Source of the DNA: Vibrio splendidus | GTDB taxonomy: Bacteria; Pseudomonadota; Gammaproteobacteria; Enterobacterales; Vibrionaceae | NCBI RefSeq assembly: GCF_024347615.1 | Contig: NZ_AP025509.1 | Span: 434,001-498,000, forward strand | Direction of reading: 5' to 3' | Length of the DNA: 64,000 nucleotides | Shown here: in pieces, positions 28,261-37,331 of the stretch | Layout: each line of letters begins with the position of its first letter | How positions within the stretch are numbered: the stretch's first letter is position 1 | Made by a program: the position numbers and the translations under genes | Notes under the pieces: model-generated | What the model was told of the DNA's origin: nothing | What the model saw: only the letters and a program-made list of their open reading frames with translations | Database searches by the model: none

Positions 28261-29178
28261 ATGGAATCCAACTTCACCGAGCGAGTGCGTGTGAGCAAAC
28301 TAGACCGATTAGACATAAAGCAACTTAGAGTTTTCCAAGCTTTAATCCGTGAAGAGAACGCCTCCAAAGCCGCGAATCAATTGGGGATGACCCAGCAAGC
28401 TGTTAGTGAGCATTTGAAGAAACTGCGAGAAGTGTTTGATGATAGGTTGTTTGTGAGAAAAACCAACGGCTTTGTTCCGACCACCTTTGCACAAGAGTTA
28501 TCTGTCGGTGTCGATCGTTTACTGATCGACTTCAATTTATTGTTATCTAAAACAAACTTCGTACCAGAGAAAGCAAAAGGGACATTTGTTATTGCAGCGA
28601 CAGATTACGCACAGCAGATCATTTTGCCGAGCTTAATCGCGCAATTAAGGGAAAAAGCACCGAACTTAAAGCTGATTGTGCGTGATTTTGAAATCGATAA
28701 TCTGCATGAGCTAATGGAAAGCGGAAAGGTCAATTTAGCGATCGCGTTTCCGGACTACATTCCAAGCAGCTACAAAGTAATCAAGCTGTTTGAAGAGCAC
28801 CATGTGTGTGTTGCATCTCCTCATGCTTCAATAGCACAAGCCACACCTTCATTGGAGGAGGTGGCTACTTATCCCACCATTATTGCTTCACCATCGCGTC
28901 CAAATTTCAAAGGATCGATTGATGAATGGTTTGGTCAGTTTGGGTTAAAGCGCAACGTGGTGGTCTCCGCACCGTGTTTCTCCATCGTGCCCATGTATTT
29001 AAACACCACAGATTCTATTGCGTTCTTGCCATCCAGAGCTATTGAAGGGCTCAATTTGGTGACGATCCCAATGGAGCATTCCCCAGAGAGCTTTTCTGTG
29101 GTGGCTGCTTGGCACCCGAGGTATAACGAAGATCCACTACAAAAATGGGTGACATCATTGCTCAAGGCTGAGAAATAA
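28261..29178 (+). CDS. LysR-family regulator divergent from the SDR gene, ~305 aa
   Basis: HTH at residues ~15-75 (VFQALIREENASKAANQLGMTQQAVSEHLKKLREVF) with NodD-like features (FDDRLFVRKTNGFVPT), then the substrate-binding domain. The ORF is open from a GTG at 28225, but the ATG at 28261 gives the usual family length; neither has a strong RBS. The divergent layout suggests that it controls the SDR gene. Confidence 0.85.
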   Translation: MESNFTERVRVSKLDRLDIKQLRVFQALIREENASKAANQLGMTQQAVSEHLKKLREVFDDRLFVRKTNGFVPTTFAQELSVGVDRLLIDFNLLLSKTNFVPEKAKGTFVIAATDYAQQIILPSLIAQLREKAPNLKLIVRDFEIDNLHELMESGKVNLAIAFPDYIPSSYKVIKLFEEHHVCVASPHASIAQATPSLEEVATYPTIIASPSRPNFKGSIDEWFGQFGLKRNVVVSAPCFSIVPMYLNTTDSIAFLPSRAIEGLNLVTIPMEHSPESFSVVAAWHPRYNEDPLQKWVTSLLKAEK

Positions 29179-29376
29179 TTGCTAAAAATAACAGGTCGTA
29201 TTGACGCCTTTACTGCGACAGAAAACGGGTATTGATAGATGACAGTAAAGTAGGGCACATCTACTGAATCACTCGCATTGTTAAACGAAAGGTTCAACCG
29301 ATGATTATCCACTACTTGTTTGTTAGTCACATAGGTGCAATTATTTAACGAGTGATATTACTCGGATGCATGTCTT

Positions 29377-30327
29377 ATGATGACTATCGAACAACAGCTT
29401 TCTCGGTTGGACCTAAACTTATTAGTGTCGTTGAGTGTTTTAATCAAAGAGAGGAACGTAACGCGCGCAGCCAATACCTTGTATCTGTCTCAGCCTGCGA
29501 TGAGTCGTACCTTAAGTCGCTTGCGAGAGTTATTTGATGACCCACTGTTTTATCGAGAGTCTAATGGCTTAGTGCCCACGCAAAAAGCGCTAGAACTGCA
29601 AGCACCTTTAGAAGAGTTGCTATTGGCGATGCGCAGCCTAGTAACGAAATCTGCGTTTGATCCTGCTGAATGTGTTCAAACCTTTGTTGTCTCTGTACCG
29701 CCATTAATGAGTCGGATGCTTTCTGTTCCCCTTGCTGAACGCTTCATGCACGATGCTCCAAACGCCAGTCTTATCGAATATCCCATTGCGAAAACGCCCA
29801 CCAGTCAGCTGCTGTCACGAGATGTAGATTTTACTATTCACATCGAAGCCCCGAGCAATCCAATCGAATTCCCATACGTGAGTCTTGGACAGATCTATCC
29901 GGTATTTTATGTTTCTGAACATCACCCTTTAGCGAAAGCGAAAAATGTCACGCTTGAGCAGTGCCTCGAATCTCGTTTTGTCGACCTCACGCTCGATATT
30001 CGCTCGAATTATGGGCTGCAACACCCTGTAGACACTTACTTAGTTAAGAATGGAATGCAGAGAGATATTGCCTTTAAAAGCGGGCAGCTTCTTACGTTGG
30101 TGGAAGTGATGCAGAGTTCGAATACAATTTTGGTTGCGACCCACAAATTGACGGAACTAGAGGGAATAGGCGACAAAATAGTGCCAATATTCTCTCTAGA
30201 TAATGTTCCCGAGTTAATGTTCGAGCTGTTTTTGATTGAGCATAAAAGAACCGTTACCAGCCCTGCCCATCAATGGTTTAAGAACTTAGTGGTGTCTGTG
30301 ATTGAAGACGTTGTTTGTGAAAGCTGA
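29377..30327 (+). CDS. LysR-family regulator, 316 aa
   Basis: Second LysR gene in tandem. N-terminal winged HTH (VLIKERNVTRAANTLYLSQPAMSRTLSRLRELFDDPLFYRES), then a periplasmic-binding-protein-like effector domain. It starts at an ATG-ATG pair. It differs clearly from its neighbour except in the HTH, so a recent duplication is unlikely. It has no adjacent divergent target; its 3' end faces the Bat operon. Effector unknown. Confidence 0.87.
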   Translation: MMTIEQQLSRLDLNLLVSLSVLIKERNVTRAANTLYLSQPAMSRTLSRLRELFDDPLFYRESNGLVPTQKALELQAPLEELLLAMRSLVTKSAFDPAECVQTFVVSVPPLMSRMLSVPLAERFMHDAPNASLIEYPIAKTPTSQLLSRDVDFTIHIEAPSNPIEFPYVSLGQIYPVFYVSEHHPLAKAKNVTLEQCLESRFVDLTLDIRSNYGLQHPVDTYLVKNGMQRDIAFKSGQLLTLVEVMQSSNTILVATHKLTELEGIGDKIVPIFSLDNVPELMFELFLIEHKRTVTSPAHQWFKNLVVSVIEDVVCES

Positions 30328-30372
30328 CCTCAACGTCTTTGCTAACACCGCAGCCTAAGTTAAGTTCACCGC

Positions 30373-31749
30373 TTAGTTCAGATTCCAATTAAACCTAAAC
30401 GGTGTTCTTTGGGTTTTGGGCGAGTCATTGATGGCTTTTAACAGTGTTTTGGCTTCTGTTAGTGAAACTGAGAGGGAGAAAGAAACTGAGCCTTCAGTAT
30501 TTTTTGCGTAGCCAAGCTTCAATAACTTCTTCCAAATGTCGTTTGAGTCAGAATCTAGAGGCAGTTGAAGCGTGCCTTTCGACAAGGTTTTTCGCCCCGT
30601 AATCTCATAGATAGTTTGCACCGCTTTGCTGTACTGCTTTTCTTCAACGTGTCGACAAAATTGAATATTCAACTTTTTGGTATTCAATTGCTGGCGTGCG
30701 ACAAAATAACGCTTTAAATCAATAAAATGCTTTCCGATTAGGCGAGCAATCGCAGCAAGGAATATTCCCGCAATGACCAAGTAATACCAATATTGGCTTA
30801 GCCAATTCGATAAGGTTTGAGACCCGTCGTTCGATCCTAAAGTGTTGCTTAGTGAGTCTAATAACTTTGCGTCACCGACTTGAAGCGTTTGCTGCTCTAC
30901 AGTCAACGATTGCAGCTGTTTGGTCTTGGTGTTCCACCATGTCATGGTCTGTTTTGGTAAGACGACTTTCCCTTGTTCTTGCAGGATTAACGTTACCTGT
31001 TGTTTGAGTGTCGCGGTATTGGTTTTATTCAGGCGATTAAATACGTTTTCTTTGACTGCTGGTTTGCGATACAACTCAACGCCGGAAATGTCTGGGATGT
31101 TGATCTCCGGTAGCAGCATCATGTGTGAGTTTGCCACGCTCAATGTATACGTTGCAGTGACAGCGTGGCCAACTTCGAACTCGTCGGTTAACGGACGATC
31201 AGTTGATATTGAAAGCTCAGCATTTGGGCTAACAATCAACGCGTCTGCATCAATGTTGCTCACGGGCATTTTGGATGTAAAGTTAATGGGTTGCGATTGA
31301 ATCGCACCTTCAACAACGTTGTTGTTGGTAAGCTCTACACTAACGGGAATCTTCAATTCAGGGACGGTAAACTCGCCAGCTTGCATTGGGTATAAGTAGT
31401 AACGTGCTTTTTGTGTAAACCACTTAATGCCTTCAATTGTGCGTGCTGAACGAGCGACTTTCTGCTCATCTTTCTTTACGACGGTGTTGGGCATATCTAA
31501 GTAAGGTAATGCCAACTCTTCTTGAAAGGGGCGGGTACTCAATACTTCAACGTCGAGTGCGGCTTGTTGTTTCACAGCGACATCTTGAGCTTTAATTTCA
31601 ACATTCAGCTTCAACTCACCGTCACTGACGAGCTGGTCTAGGTTAGTAGCATTGGCAGGCATTGAAATTAAAAGCATCATCGCTGATAAGACCGCAAACC
31701 AACATTTCAGAAGGGCGAATGCTCGGGCTGTCGATTTAGTTTTGTTCAT
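30373..31749 (-). CDS. BatD-like membrane protein, 458 aa
   Basis: Signal peptide (ending NA, ~residue 35), periplasmic beta-sandwich repeats (residues ~36-300) and one membrane helix near residue 325 (YWYYLVIAGIFLAAIARLIG), then a ~130-residue cytoplasmic tail. This is the BatD (oxygen-tolerance) layout. Its 5' end overlaps the upstream TPR gene by 14 bases. Last gene of the moxR-bat operon. The family belongs to the MoxR-VWA systems proposed to help metal or protein maturation and envelope stress resistance. Confidence 0.85.
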   Translation of the reverse strand: MNKTKSTARAFALLKCWFAVLSAMMLLISMPANATNLDQLVSDGELKLNVEIKAQDVAVKQQAALDVEVLSTRPFQEELALPYLDMPNTVVKKDEQKVARSARTIEGIKWFTQKARYYLYPMQAGEFTVPELKIPVSVELTNNNVVEGAIQSQPINFTSKMPVSNIDADALIVSPNAELSISTDRPLTDEFEVGHAVTATYTLSVANSHMMLLPEINIPDISGVELYRKPAVKENVFNRLNKTNTATLKQQVTLILQEQGKVVLPKQTMTWWNTKTKQLQSLTVEQQTLQVGDAKLLDSLSNTLGSNDGSQTLSNWLSQYWYYLVIAGIFLAAIARLIGKHFIDLKRYFVARQQLNTKKLNIQFCRHVEEKQYSKAVQTIYEITGRKTLSKGTLQLPLDSDSNDIWKKLLKLGYAKNTEGSVSFSLSVSLTEAKTLLKAINDSPKTQRTPFRFNWNLN

Positions 31750-32482
31750 TGCTGTATTCCTGCTGAAATTTTTGTCTTAGAAACTTAGATGGATTCTGTC
31801 TGACCTGTTTTAGCCAAACTTGGTCAGAGATCACGAGCTCCTTCTGACTCCCTTCTTTTGGTTCGTCGTCGACCAATTTCCTATCATCAATGACTTTTTC
31901 TGAATCTTGTTTTGTCGGTGGTGTGTTCTTGATCTTCTCTATCGCAGCTTCCACAACGGCTAGGTTGTTGGCCGCTTGTTCTGAATACGTTTCGTTGTTC
32001 AACAGTTCGTTGTAAAGCGCAGTTGCTTTATCAAATTGAGCTGTATGAGCGTAGCTGTTCGCGACGATTAACTTAGCGAAATCAGTCAACGTTGTCGGTT
32101 CGCCACCTTGTTCACCTTTTTGTGGGCTTAATAGGTCAATCGCGCCAAGGAAATCACCTGACAAATAACGACTGTAAGCTTTCCATGTTGGATCATTGAA
32201 CAGAGCGGCACTTTGCGCGTAGTTGCCTTGCTTGAACTCGACATAAGCGTGTTGATCGCTAGATAGCCAAAAATCAAAAAATGAGTGCTTATCGGAAATT
32301 CCCCAAATCAGATTTCCTGCAGTAAGCATAAGCAACAAGTGCATTGGCTTAAGTTTGGATAACCAAGCTAAACGACTGGATTGGTTCGGAGTCGAAGAGG
32401 TTGGCTTCGTCAGATTATCAATATTTTGATTGATTACCTTTGGGTTCACTATCTTTTTATTATTTACCACTGTAGCGTCCAC
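31736..32482 (-). CDS. TPR protein of the Bat operon (BatC/BatE-like), 248 aa
   Basis: One membrane helix (residues ~48-65, MHLLLMLTAGNLIWGI), then a periplasmic tetratricopeptide region (AYVEFKQGNYAQSAALF, LIVANSYAHTAQFDKATALYNELL, EQAANNLAVVEAAIEKI) and a charged tail. Starts at GTG; overlaps both neighbours (19 bases with BatB-like, 14 with BatD-like). Likely a scaffold for the VWA proteins. Confidence 0.82.
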   Translation of the reverse strand: MDATVVNNKKIVNPKVINQNIDNLTKPTSSTPNQSSRLAWLSKLKPMHLLLMLTAGNLIWGISDKHSFFDFWLSSDQHAYVEFKQGNYAQSAALFNDPTWKAYSRYLSGDFLGAIDLLSPQKGEQGGEPTTLTDFAKLIVANSYAHTAQFDKATALYNELLNNETYSEQAANNLAVVEAAIEKIKNTPPTKQDSEKVIDDRKLVDDEPKEGSQKELVISDQVWLKQVRQNPSKFLRQKFQQEYSNEQN

Positions 32483-33444
32483 CCTTTTCTAAACCACATC
32501 AATTGGATAGGCAGCAACAAGAACAGCAACCAATAGCCCGCGTCTAACCAAGGTAGGGCGTTATCGCTGACCGCAAACAGGTTGTTTTGAATGCTTTGAT
32601 AAACCGCTTCTACATCGCTAGCGTCGTGGGTGAATGAAACCATGTTTCCATGACCTGCTTGCGCCAGTTGTGACAGTGAAGCGAGTTGAGTTTCTGTTAA
32701 ACCTGCCGTGCCATTTCCGCCACTTTGTGGGTTTTCACCCATCGCCCAAACGATCACTTGGTGTTGCTGTTGTTCAAACGCTTTAGTGAATTCTTCTATC
32801 GCTTCGTCATTGGTCTTGTCCGTCAGTATAAAAACCGTTGATGGTGCTTTTGCTTGTGAGATTAGCTCGAGCGTTGGCTTTAACACCGAAGCCGGCTTAC
32901 TCTCGTTATCTGGCAGCAAGCTTCCATCCAATACATCGAGGAAGTATCGCGTTAACTCTTTGTCTTTGGTGACAGGCATAGCGACATGCGCACTGCCGCC
33001 GTATATTACTAAACCAGTTTTTGCGTCGCCTCGCAGTTCAACGAGCTGATTGATCTTCTGTTTAGCACGCTCTAATCGTGACGGCTGAATATCGGTTTTA
33101 TTCATTGAATCCGAGACATCCAAGGCGATCACCAGCTCGGAATTGTCTTCAAAAAATGGTGAAGGTTGTTGCTGCCACGTTGGGCCCGCCATAATGAGCG
33201 TGGCTAGAACCGCAAACACCAAAAACAATCGATTAGGAGAAACTATACGCGCTCGATTTTGGTTGAGAGACAGATGTTCCACCATGTTTTTAGACATCAC
33301 AGGTTGCCACTGCGCGACTAAATCGTCTTGTTGAACGAGTGCACGATAAAACAACACGAACGGGACCAGTGCAAACAACCATAATGGGCGCATGAAATGA
33401 AACTGGGTGATATCGCCACCAAACAATGTATTGAAATCAGTCAT
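32464..33444 (-). CDS. BatB-like von Willebrand A domain protein, 326 aa
   Basis: Two N-terminal hydrophobic segments, a VWA domain with a metal-ion-dependent adhesion site Asp-x-Ser-x-Ser (IALDVSDSMNKTD) and VFILTDKTND, and a C-terminal membrane helix (LDAGYWLLFLLLPIQLMW). Overlaps the BatA-like gene by 8 bases. It would sit in the inner membrane with the VWA domain exposed, probably to the periplasm. Confidence 0.87.
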   Translation of the reverse strand: MTDFNTLFGGDITQFHFMRPLWLFALVPFVLFYRALVQQDDLVAQWQPVMSKNMVEHLSLNQNRARIVSPNRLFLVFAVLATLIMAGPTWQQQPSPFFEDNSELVIALDVSDSMNKTDIQPSRLERAKQKINQLVELRGDAKTGLVIYGGSAHVAMPVTKDKELTRYFLDVLDGSLLPDNESKPASVLKPTLELISQAKAPSTVFILTDKTNDEAIEEFTKAFEQQQHQVIVWAMGENPQSGGNGTAGLTETQLASLSQLAQAGHGNMVSFTHDASDVEAVYQSIQNNLFAVSDNALPWLDAGYWLLFLLLPIQLMWFRKGWTLQW

Positions 33445-34462
33445 TAGTGAGCTCCTCTCTACGGCGAATAACGCGCTTTATTTCTTTTCTACGACGCAGA
33501 TTTGCACCAAATACGATTAAGGCGGCGAGTAGGTTGCTCACCAGACATACGCCAAATGCATAGTGGTGCAAGCTGTGTTTAGGACGGTGAGAAAAAAGCT
33601 CGAACTCTTGCTGTTCTAGTTCATCTATCGTTGCGTAAGCTTGATCGAGTTGCTTTCGGTCCATGGCATGAAACATCTGCCCGCCAGTTGCTGCTGATAC
33701 CTTCTCCAATGTTGGAAGATCCATCTTGTAGCGACCTTTGGTACTCGGATCACCAATTGCAATGGTGTAAATCTTCACGCCATATTTGGCGGCGATTTCC
33801 GCGGCTTTGACAGGAGGCATTTTCGAACTAGTGTCATCACCATCGGTTAGCAGAATCATCACTCGTTGGCGGCTCTGTTCTTGTTCGAATACGGCAATTG
33901 ATAAGCCAATCGCATCGCCAAAAGCGGTTTGAAATCCAGCGTAGCCAAGCTCAACGTCTTCGAGTAGCGATTGCCACACGTTAATATCTTCAGTAAATGG
34001 CGCTTGAACATAAGCGGAGTCGGCAAACAAGATTAACCCTAAGCGGTCATGTTCTCGCTGGGCTGCGAACTCTCGCAACACCTGCTTTGCAATCGTTAAA
34101 CGGTCGTGTTTGTTACCTTGTTTATCGGCAAAATCCTCTTCTGACATCGAACCTGACAGATCAAGTGCGACCATAATTTCACGAGCGGATTTCTTTTGTT
34201 CTATTGGTTCGCCCACCCACATCGGTTTGGCAATCGCGACGATAAGAGCAAGATAGCTGATAATGACCAATAGCCATTGCACTTTACGACGGTTCATCTT
34301 GACCGCGGTTTCAGAGGGCTCTTGTGAAGACACGGCAATAAGGCGATCAAAAAAGGGCACTTGAATCGCGCTTTTTGACTCTTTGTAAACAGGCAATAAC
34401 CAATACACGGCAAACGGTAAACAAAGTAATGTAAACGCTATCGGGTATTCAAATTCAATCAT
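33437..34462 (-). CDS. BatA-like von Willebrand A domain protein, 341 aa
   Basis: N-terminal membrane helices (FTLLCLPFAVYWLLP; WLLVIISYLALIVAI), VWA domain with full MIDAS (VALDLSGSMSEED, then ILLTDGDDTSS), and a C-terminal helix (YAFGVCLVSNLLAALIVFG). Overlaps its neighbours by 8 bases on each side. Paralogous to the next gene; BatA/BatB pairs are expected to interact. Confidence 0.88.
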   Translation of the reverse strand: MIEFEYPIAFTLLCLPFAVYWLLPVYKESKSAIQVPFFDRLIAVSSQEPSETAVKMNRRKVQWLLVIISYLALIVAIAKPMWVGEPIEQKKSAREIMVALDLSGSMSEEDFADKQGNKHDRLTIAKQVLREFAAQREHDRLGLILFADSAYVQAPFTEDINVWQSLLEDVELGYAGFQTAFGDAIGLSIAVFEQEQSRQRVMILLTDGDDTSSKMPPVKAAEIAAKYGVKIYTIAIGDPSTKGRYKMDLPTLEKVSAATGGQMFHAMDRKQLDQAYATIDELEQQEFELFSHRPKHSLHHYAFGVCLVSNLLAALIVFGANLRRRKEIKRVIRRREELTND

Positions 34463-35003
34463 GTGACACCTCGTGATGTTTTATCCAAAGTGCAACGTTC
34501 TCCATGATGGCGTTTCGTTTTTCTTCCGTTAATGTCGCTGCTGAAGAGTAGGCGAGTTGAGCAAGTACGCCTGAGAGTTCTGATGTAGAGAACTCGGTTG
34601 AAAATTGGCGATTAGTGCAATGGTCATCTAACCATTTTTCCCAATCTGTGCCGGTTAAAGGGGCGACCTCTGTACGAGGGAAGGCGTACAATGCGGTTCT
34701 TCGTAGCAGTTGTGGTAGCTTTTGAAATGATGAAATGTCACCAGACTGAGCCTCCAAAGAGAGTTGCTCGAGTTCTACCAAGGCAGCGCGTCGGTATGTG
34801 TTTGCTAGGTACTTTTGAATAACTAAATAGACACGATATAAAGTGAAGCACAACAGCAACAAGAGTAGCCAGTACCAGCCTGGGGCATTCGGTAGCCACG
34901 AGATACTTTCTGGCAAAGAAGGCTCAGACAAAGAGGCCATTAATGGATTCACGTTGTCTGGCTGTAAAGGTTCAAGCCCAGTGTTAGTCGTCATAGTCTG
35001 CAT
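34455..35003 (-). CDS. DUF4381 family protein of the Bat operon, 182 aa
   Basis: One membrane helix (residues ~45-62, GWYWLLLLLLCFTLYRVYL) flanked by a Pro-rich N-terminus and a helical C-terminal domain (RRTALYAFPRTEVAPLTGTDWEKWLDDHC). DUF4381 proteins occur between DUF58 and VWA genes in MoxR operons. Overlaps the BatA-like gene by 8 bases. An alternative start three codons in (MTTNTG) is possible. Confidence 0.8.
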   Translation of the reverse strand: MQTMTTNTGLEPLQPDNVNPLMASLSEPSLPESISWLPNAPGWYWLLLLLLCFTLYRVYLVIQKYLANTYRRAALVELEQLSLEAQSGDISSFQKLPQLLRRTALYAFPRTEVAPLTGTDWEKWLDDHCTNRQFSTEFSTSELSGVLAQLAYSSAATLTEEKRNAIMENVALWIKHHEVSHD

Positions 35004-35013
35004 TCTCAGTTAT

Positions 35014-35946
35014 TTAACTCGCGCCGAGTGCTTTTCTAAGCTGAACATCGGTTGGGTCGACTGTGTTGAAAGGCAATACAGGGATTCGATATTTCTTCGC
35101 CACTGCCGTGAAATTATCAATGGCTTGAACCACGTCTTTGGCGAATGCATCGCGTAACTGTGCTTCTTGGCCTGATACGGATAATTGCAATTGCCCGTCG
35201 CTAAGTACCATCTTGTTAAGCGTGGCTAAATCATGCTCTAGTGGGTCGGTAACATGACACAACACCACATCGTTGTGCTGACAGAGCGCCTTGATTTGCT
35301 CTTCGCTACGCTCGTTATAGCCGTAGCCATCGGTAATCAAGATCACTAACCCATCATGCTTAACCAACCTCTGCGCTTGATGAAACAATTTAGCGAAGGA
35401 ATTGGATTGGGTGTCTTGAGCCTTTCCCGCTTTGAGCTGCTGATTCTTACTCGCAATCTCATTGAGTATTTTGAGTACATGATTTGCGCTGCGTTGTGGT
35501 GAAATAGGCAGAGCAGTGCTGTCGTTATAGATAATGGCGCCCACACGATCGGTACTGTCTATGACTTTCCAAGCAATCAAAGCTGCGATTTCTGCAGCAA
35601 CTACAGATTTCATTCGACCTGTGCTGCCAAAGAACATGCTCGTGCGCTGATCGACCATGACATAAACGTTACGCTCGCGTTCTTCAGAGAATATTTTGAC
35701 GTGTGGCTTGCCCGTTCTATTCGTCACTTTCCAATCCATGGTGCGAATATCGTCACCAATCTGATAGTGACGCATCTCTTCAAAGTTCAATCCTCGCCCA
35801 CGTAGCTTCGAAACATGGCGACCTGTTAACGCACTGTTGATTGGCTGATTAGGTAGAAAGTCAAAGCCATGCGCCTTGTATTTCAACAATCGCAATGCCT
35901 TTAGATTGGTATAGATATCGGGATCAAGTGTTGGTTTCGTATCCAT
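35014..35946 (-). CDS. DUF58 domain protein of the MoxR-Bat operon, 310 aa
   Basis: Contains the DUF58 core GRHVSKLRGRGLNFEEMRHYQIGDDIRTMDWKVTNR (residues ~43-78), then a VWA-like region (VYVMVDQRTSM, LVILITDGYGYN). No membrane segment; cytoplasmic. GAGAGGTCACC precedes the ATG. It follows moxR by 14 bp; DUF58 proteins act with MoxR AAA+ ATPases. Confidence 0.88.
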   Translation of the reverse strand: MDTKPTLDPDIYTNLKALRLLKYKAHGFDFLPNQPINSALTGRHVSKLRGRGLNFEEMRHYQIGDDIRTMDWKVTNRTGKPHVKIFSEERERNVYVMVDQRTSMFFGSTGRMKSVVAAEIAALIAWKVIDSTDRVGAIIYNDSTALPISPQRSANHVLKILNEIASKNQQLKAGKAQDTQSNSFAKLFHQAQRLVKHDGLVILITDGYGYNERSEEQIKALCQHNDVVLCHVTDPLEHDLATLNKMVLSDGQLQLSVSGQEAQLRDAFAKDVVQAIDNFTAVAKKYRIPVLPFNTVDPTDVQLRKALGAS

Positions 35947-35960
35947 GGTGACCTCTCGCG

Positions 35961-36929
35961 TTACGCTACTGCAACTTGAGACAAAATCTCATCGATGACT
36001 CTGTCTGAACTGACGCCTTCAGCCAGTGCATCGTACGATAGAATAAGGCGGTGGCGCAGAACCCCATGAACCACGTTACGAACATCATCAGGGTCGACAA
36101 AGTCCTTACCGTTTAGCCATGCCATCGCTCGTGAACACTTGTCTAACGCGATGGTTGCACGCGGGCTTGAACCAACACCAATCCATTGTGAAAGGGGTGA
36201 CTCTGGGTACAACTCTGGTTGTCTTGTTGCCACCACAATCGCGACAATGTATTTAAGAACCGCGTCGCTACAATGAATGTCGCGTAGCTGATCACGAGCA
36301 TCAAAAATACACTGCGGATCAATGGGGGCGGGCTTCTCAGTGCTTGGTTTTTCCTCACTGCGAACCATCTTAATGATCTGCTCTTCGGCATCCGCATCTG
36401 GATAATCGAGATTTATTTTCATGATAAATCTGTCCATTTGCGCTTCTGGCAGCGGATAAGTACCTTCTTGTTCAACCGGGTTTTGTGTCGCTAAAACCAT
36501 GAATAGATCAGGCAGTTTGTAAGTCTTGCCAGCTACAGTGATTTGACGCTCTTCCATTGCTTCCAACAATGCAGCTTGTACCTTTGCTGGGGAACGGTTG
36601 ATCTCATCCGCCAGCAATAGATTGTTGAAAACTGGGCCCGGTTGGAAGGTGAGCGTTGGTTTGCCATCTACGTCTTGATATACCTCTGTGCCTGTTACGT
36701 CCGAAGGCAACAAATCTGGAGTGAATTGAACACGACCAAGGTCAACTTGTAGGGCAGAAGCCAATGATTTGATAGAACGAGTTTTTGCTGTTCCTGGTAA
36801 TCCTTCAAGCAATACATTGCCGTTTGTAAGGAGCGCAACCAGTAATGTGTCGACCATATGTTGCTGGCCGATTACTGCGGATTCCATCTGCTGCTTTAGT
36901 TGGTTTATAGCGTCTAAAGTTGGGTTCAT
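35961..36929 (-). CDS. MoxR-family AAA+ ATPase, 322 aa
   Basis: Walker A GLPGTAKTR near residues 39-47, Walker B LLADEINRSPAK, sensor motif LATQNPVEQEGTYPLPEAQMDRF, and a C-terminal lid domain (SPRATIALDKCSRAMAW). Length is typical. First gene of a seven-gene operon with DUF58, DUF4381, two VWA proteins, a TPR protein and BatD; in characterised relatives such ATPases act as chaperones on VWA proteins. A near-consensus LuxR/HapR-like palindrome lies just upstream of the start. Confidence 0.92.
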   Translation of the reverse strand: MNPTLDAINQLKQQMESAVIGQQHMVDTLLVALLTNGNVLLEGLPGTAKTRSIKSLASALQVDLGRVQFTPDLLPSDVTGTEVYQDVDGKPTLTFQPGPVFNNLLLADEINRSPAKVQAALLEAMEERQITVAGKTYKLPDLFMVLATQNPVEQEGTYPLPEAQMDRFIMKINLDYPDADAEEQIIKMVRSEEKPSTEKPAPIDPQCIFDARDQLRDIHCSDAVLKYIVAIVVATRQPELYPESPLSQWIGVGSSPRATIALDKCSRAMAWLNGKDFVDPDDVRNVVHGVLRHRLILSYDALAEGVSSDRVIDEILSQVAVA

Positions 36930-37331
36930 TTGCTTACCTATTGATTAATTAATCAAGTGAGATTTAGGTCACCAGATGGCGAAAATATAAATATTGTCAG
37001 TTAAAGCAATTGTTTAAATCACCTTTGCTAAGGGTAGTCGAAAATAATTTCGTCACACGCGATCAACCTATCCTTATTTACCACTACTTTGGAAATACCA
37101 AATATCATGGTCTATAAATAGGCTACTGTATTGTTAGTATTTCAATCAAGAATAATGCTTGATAAGTAACATTACTTCGCTGCATATCTATTATACGGCG
37201 ATGTCATTTGTGAATTTGTGCTGTCTTGATAACATTGTTCACAAGTTGAGCGGTTAACGAACTAACTGTTCGAACAAAAACAAATGGACTATGTATTGAT
37301 TTAGCGTTATCGATTTTATTAAAGGTCAACA
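36930..37331. other. divergent promoter region between the MoxR-Bat operon and the DUF1254 gene, 402 bp
   Basis: AT-rich; contains the 16-bp palindrome at 36941-36956. Otherwise no ORF or RNA element that I recognise. Confidence 0.6.
36941..36956. promoter_or_regulatory. candidate LuxR/HapR/LitR-type binding site upstream of moxR
   Basis: TTGATTAATTAATCAA is a perfect palindrome 12 bp upstream of the moxR start. It matches 14 of 16 bases of the core of the vibrio quorum-sensing master-regulator site (TTGATAAATTTATCAA). The position overlaps the likely 5' UTR/promoter. By-eye match only. Confidence 0.4.
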
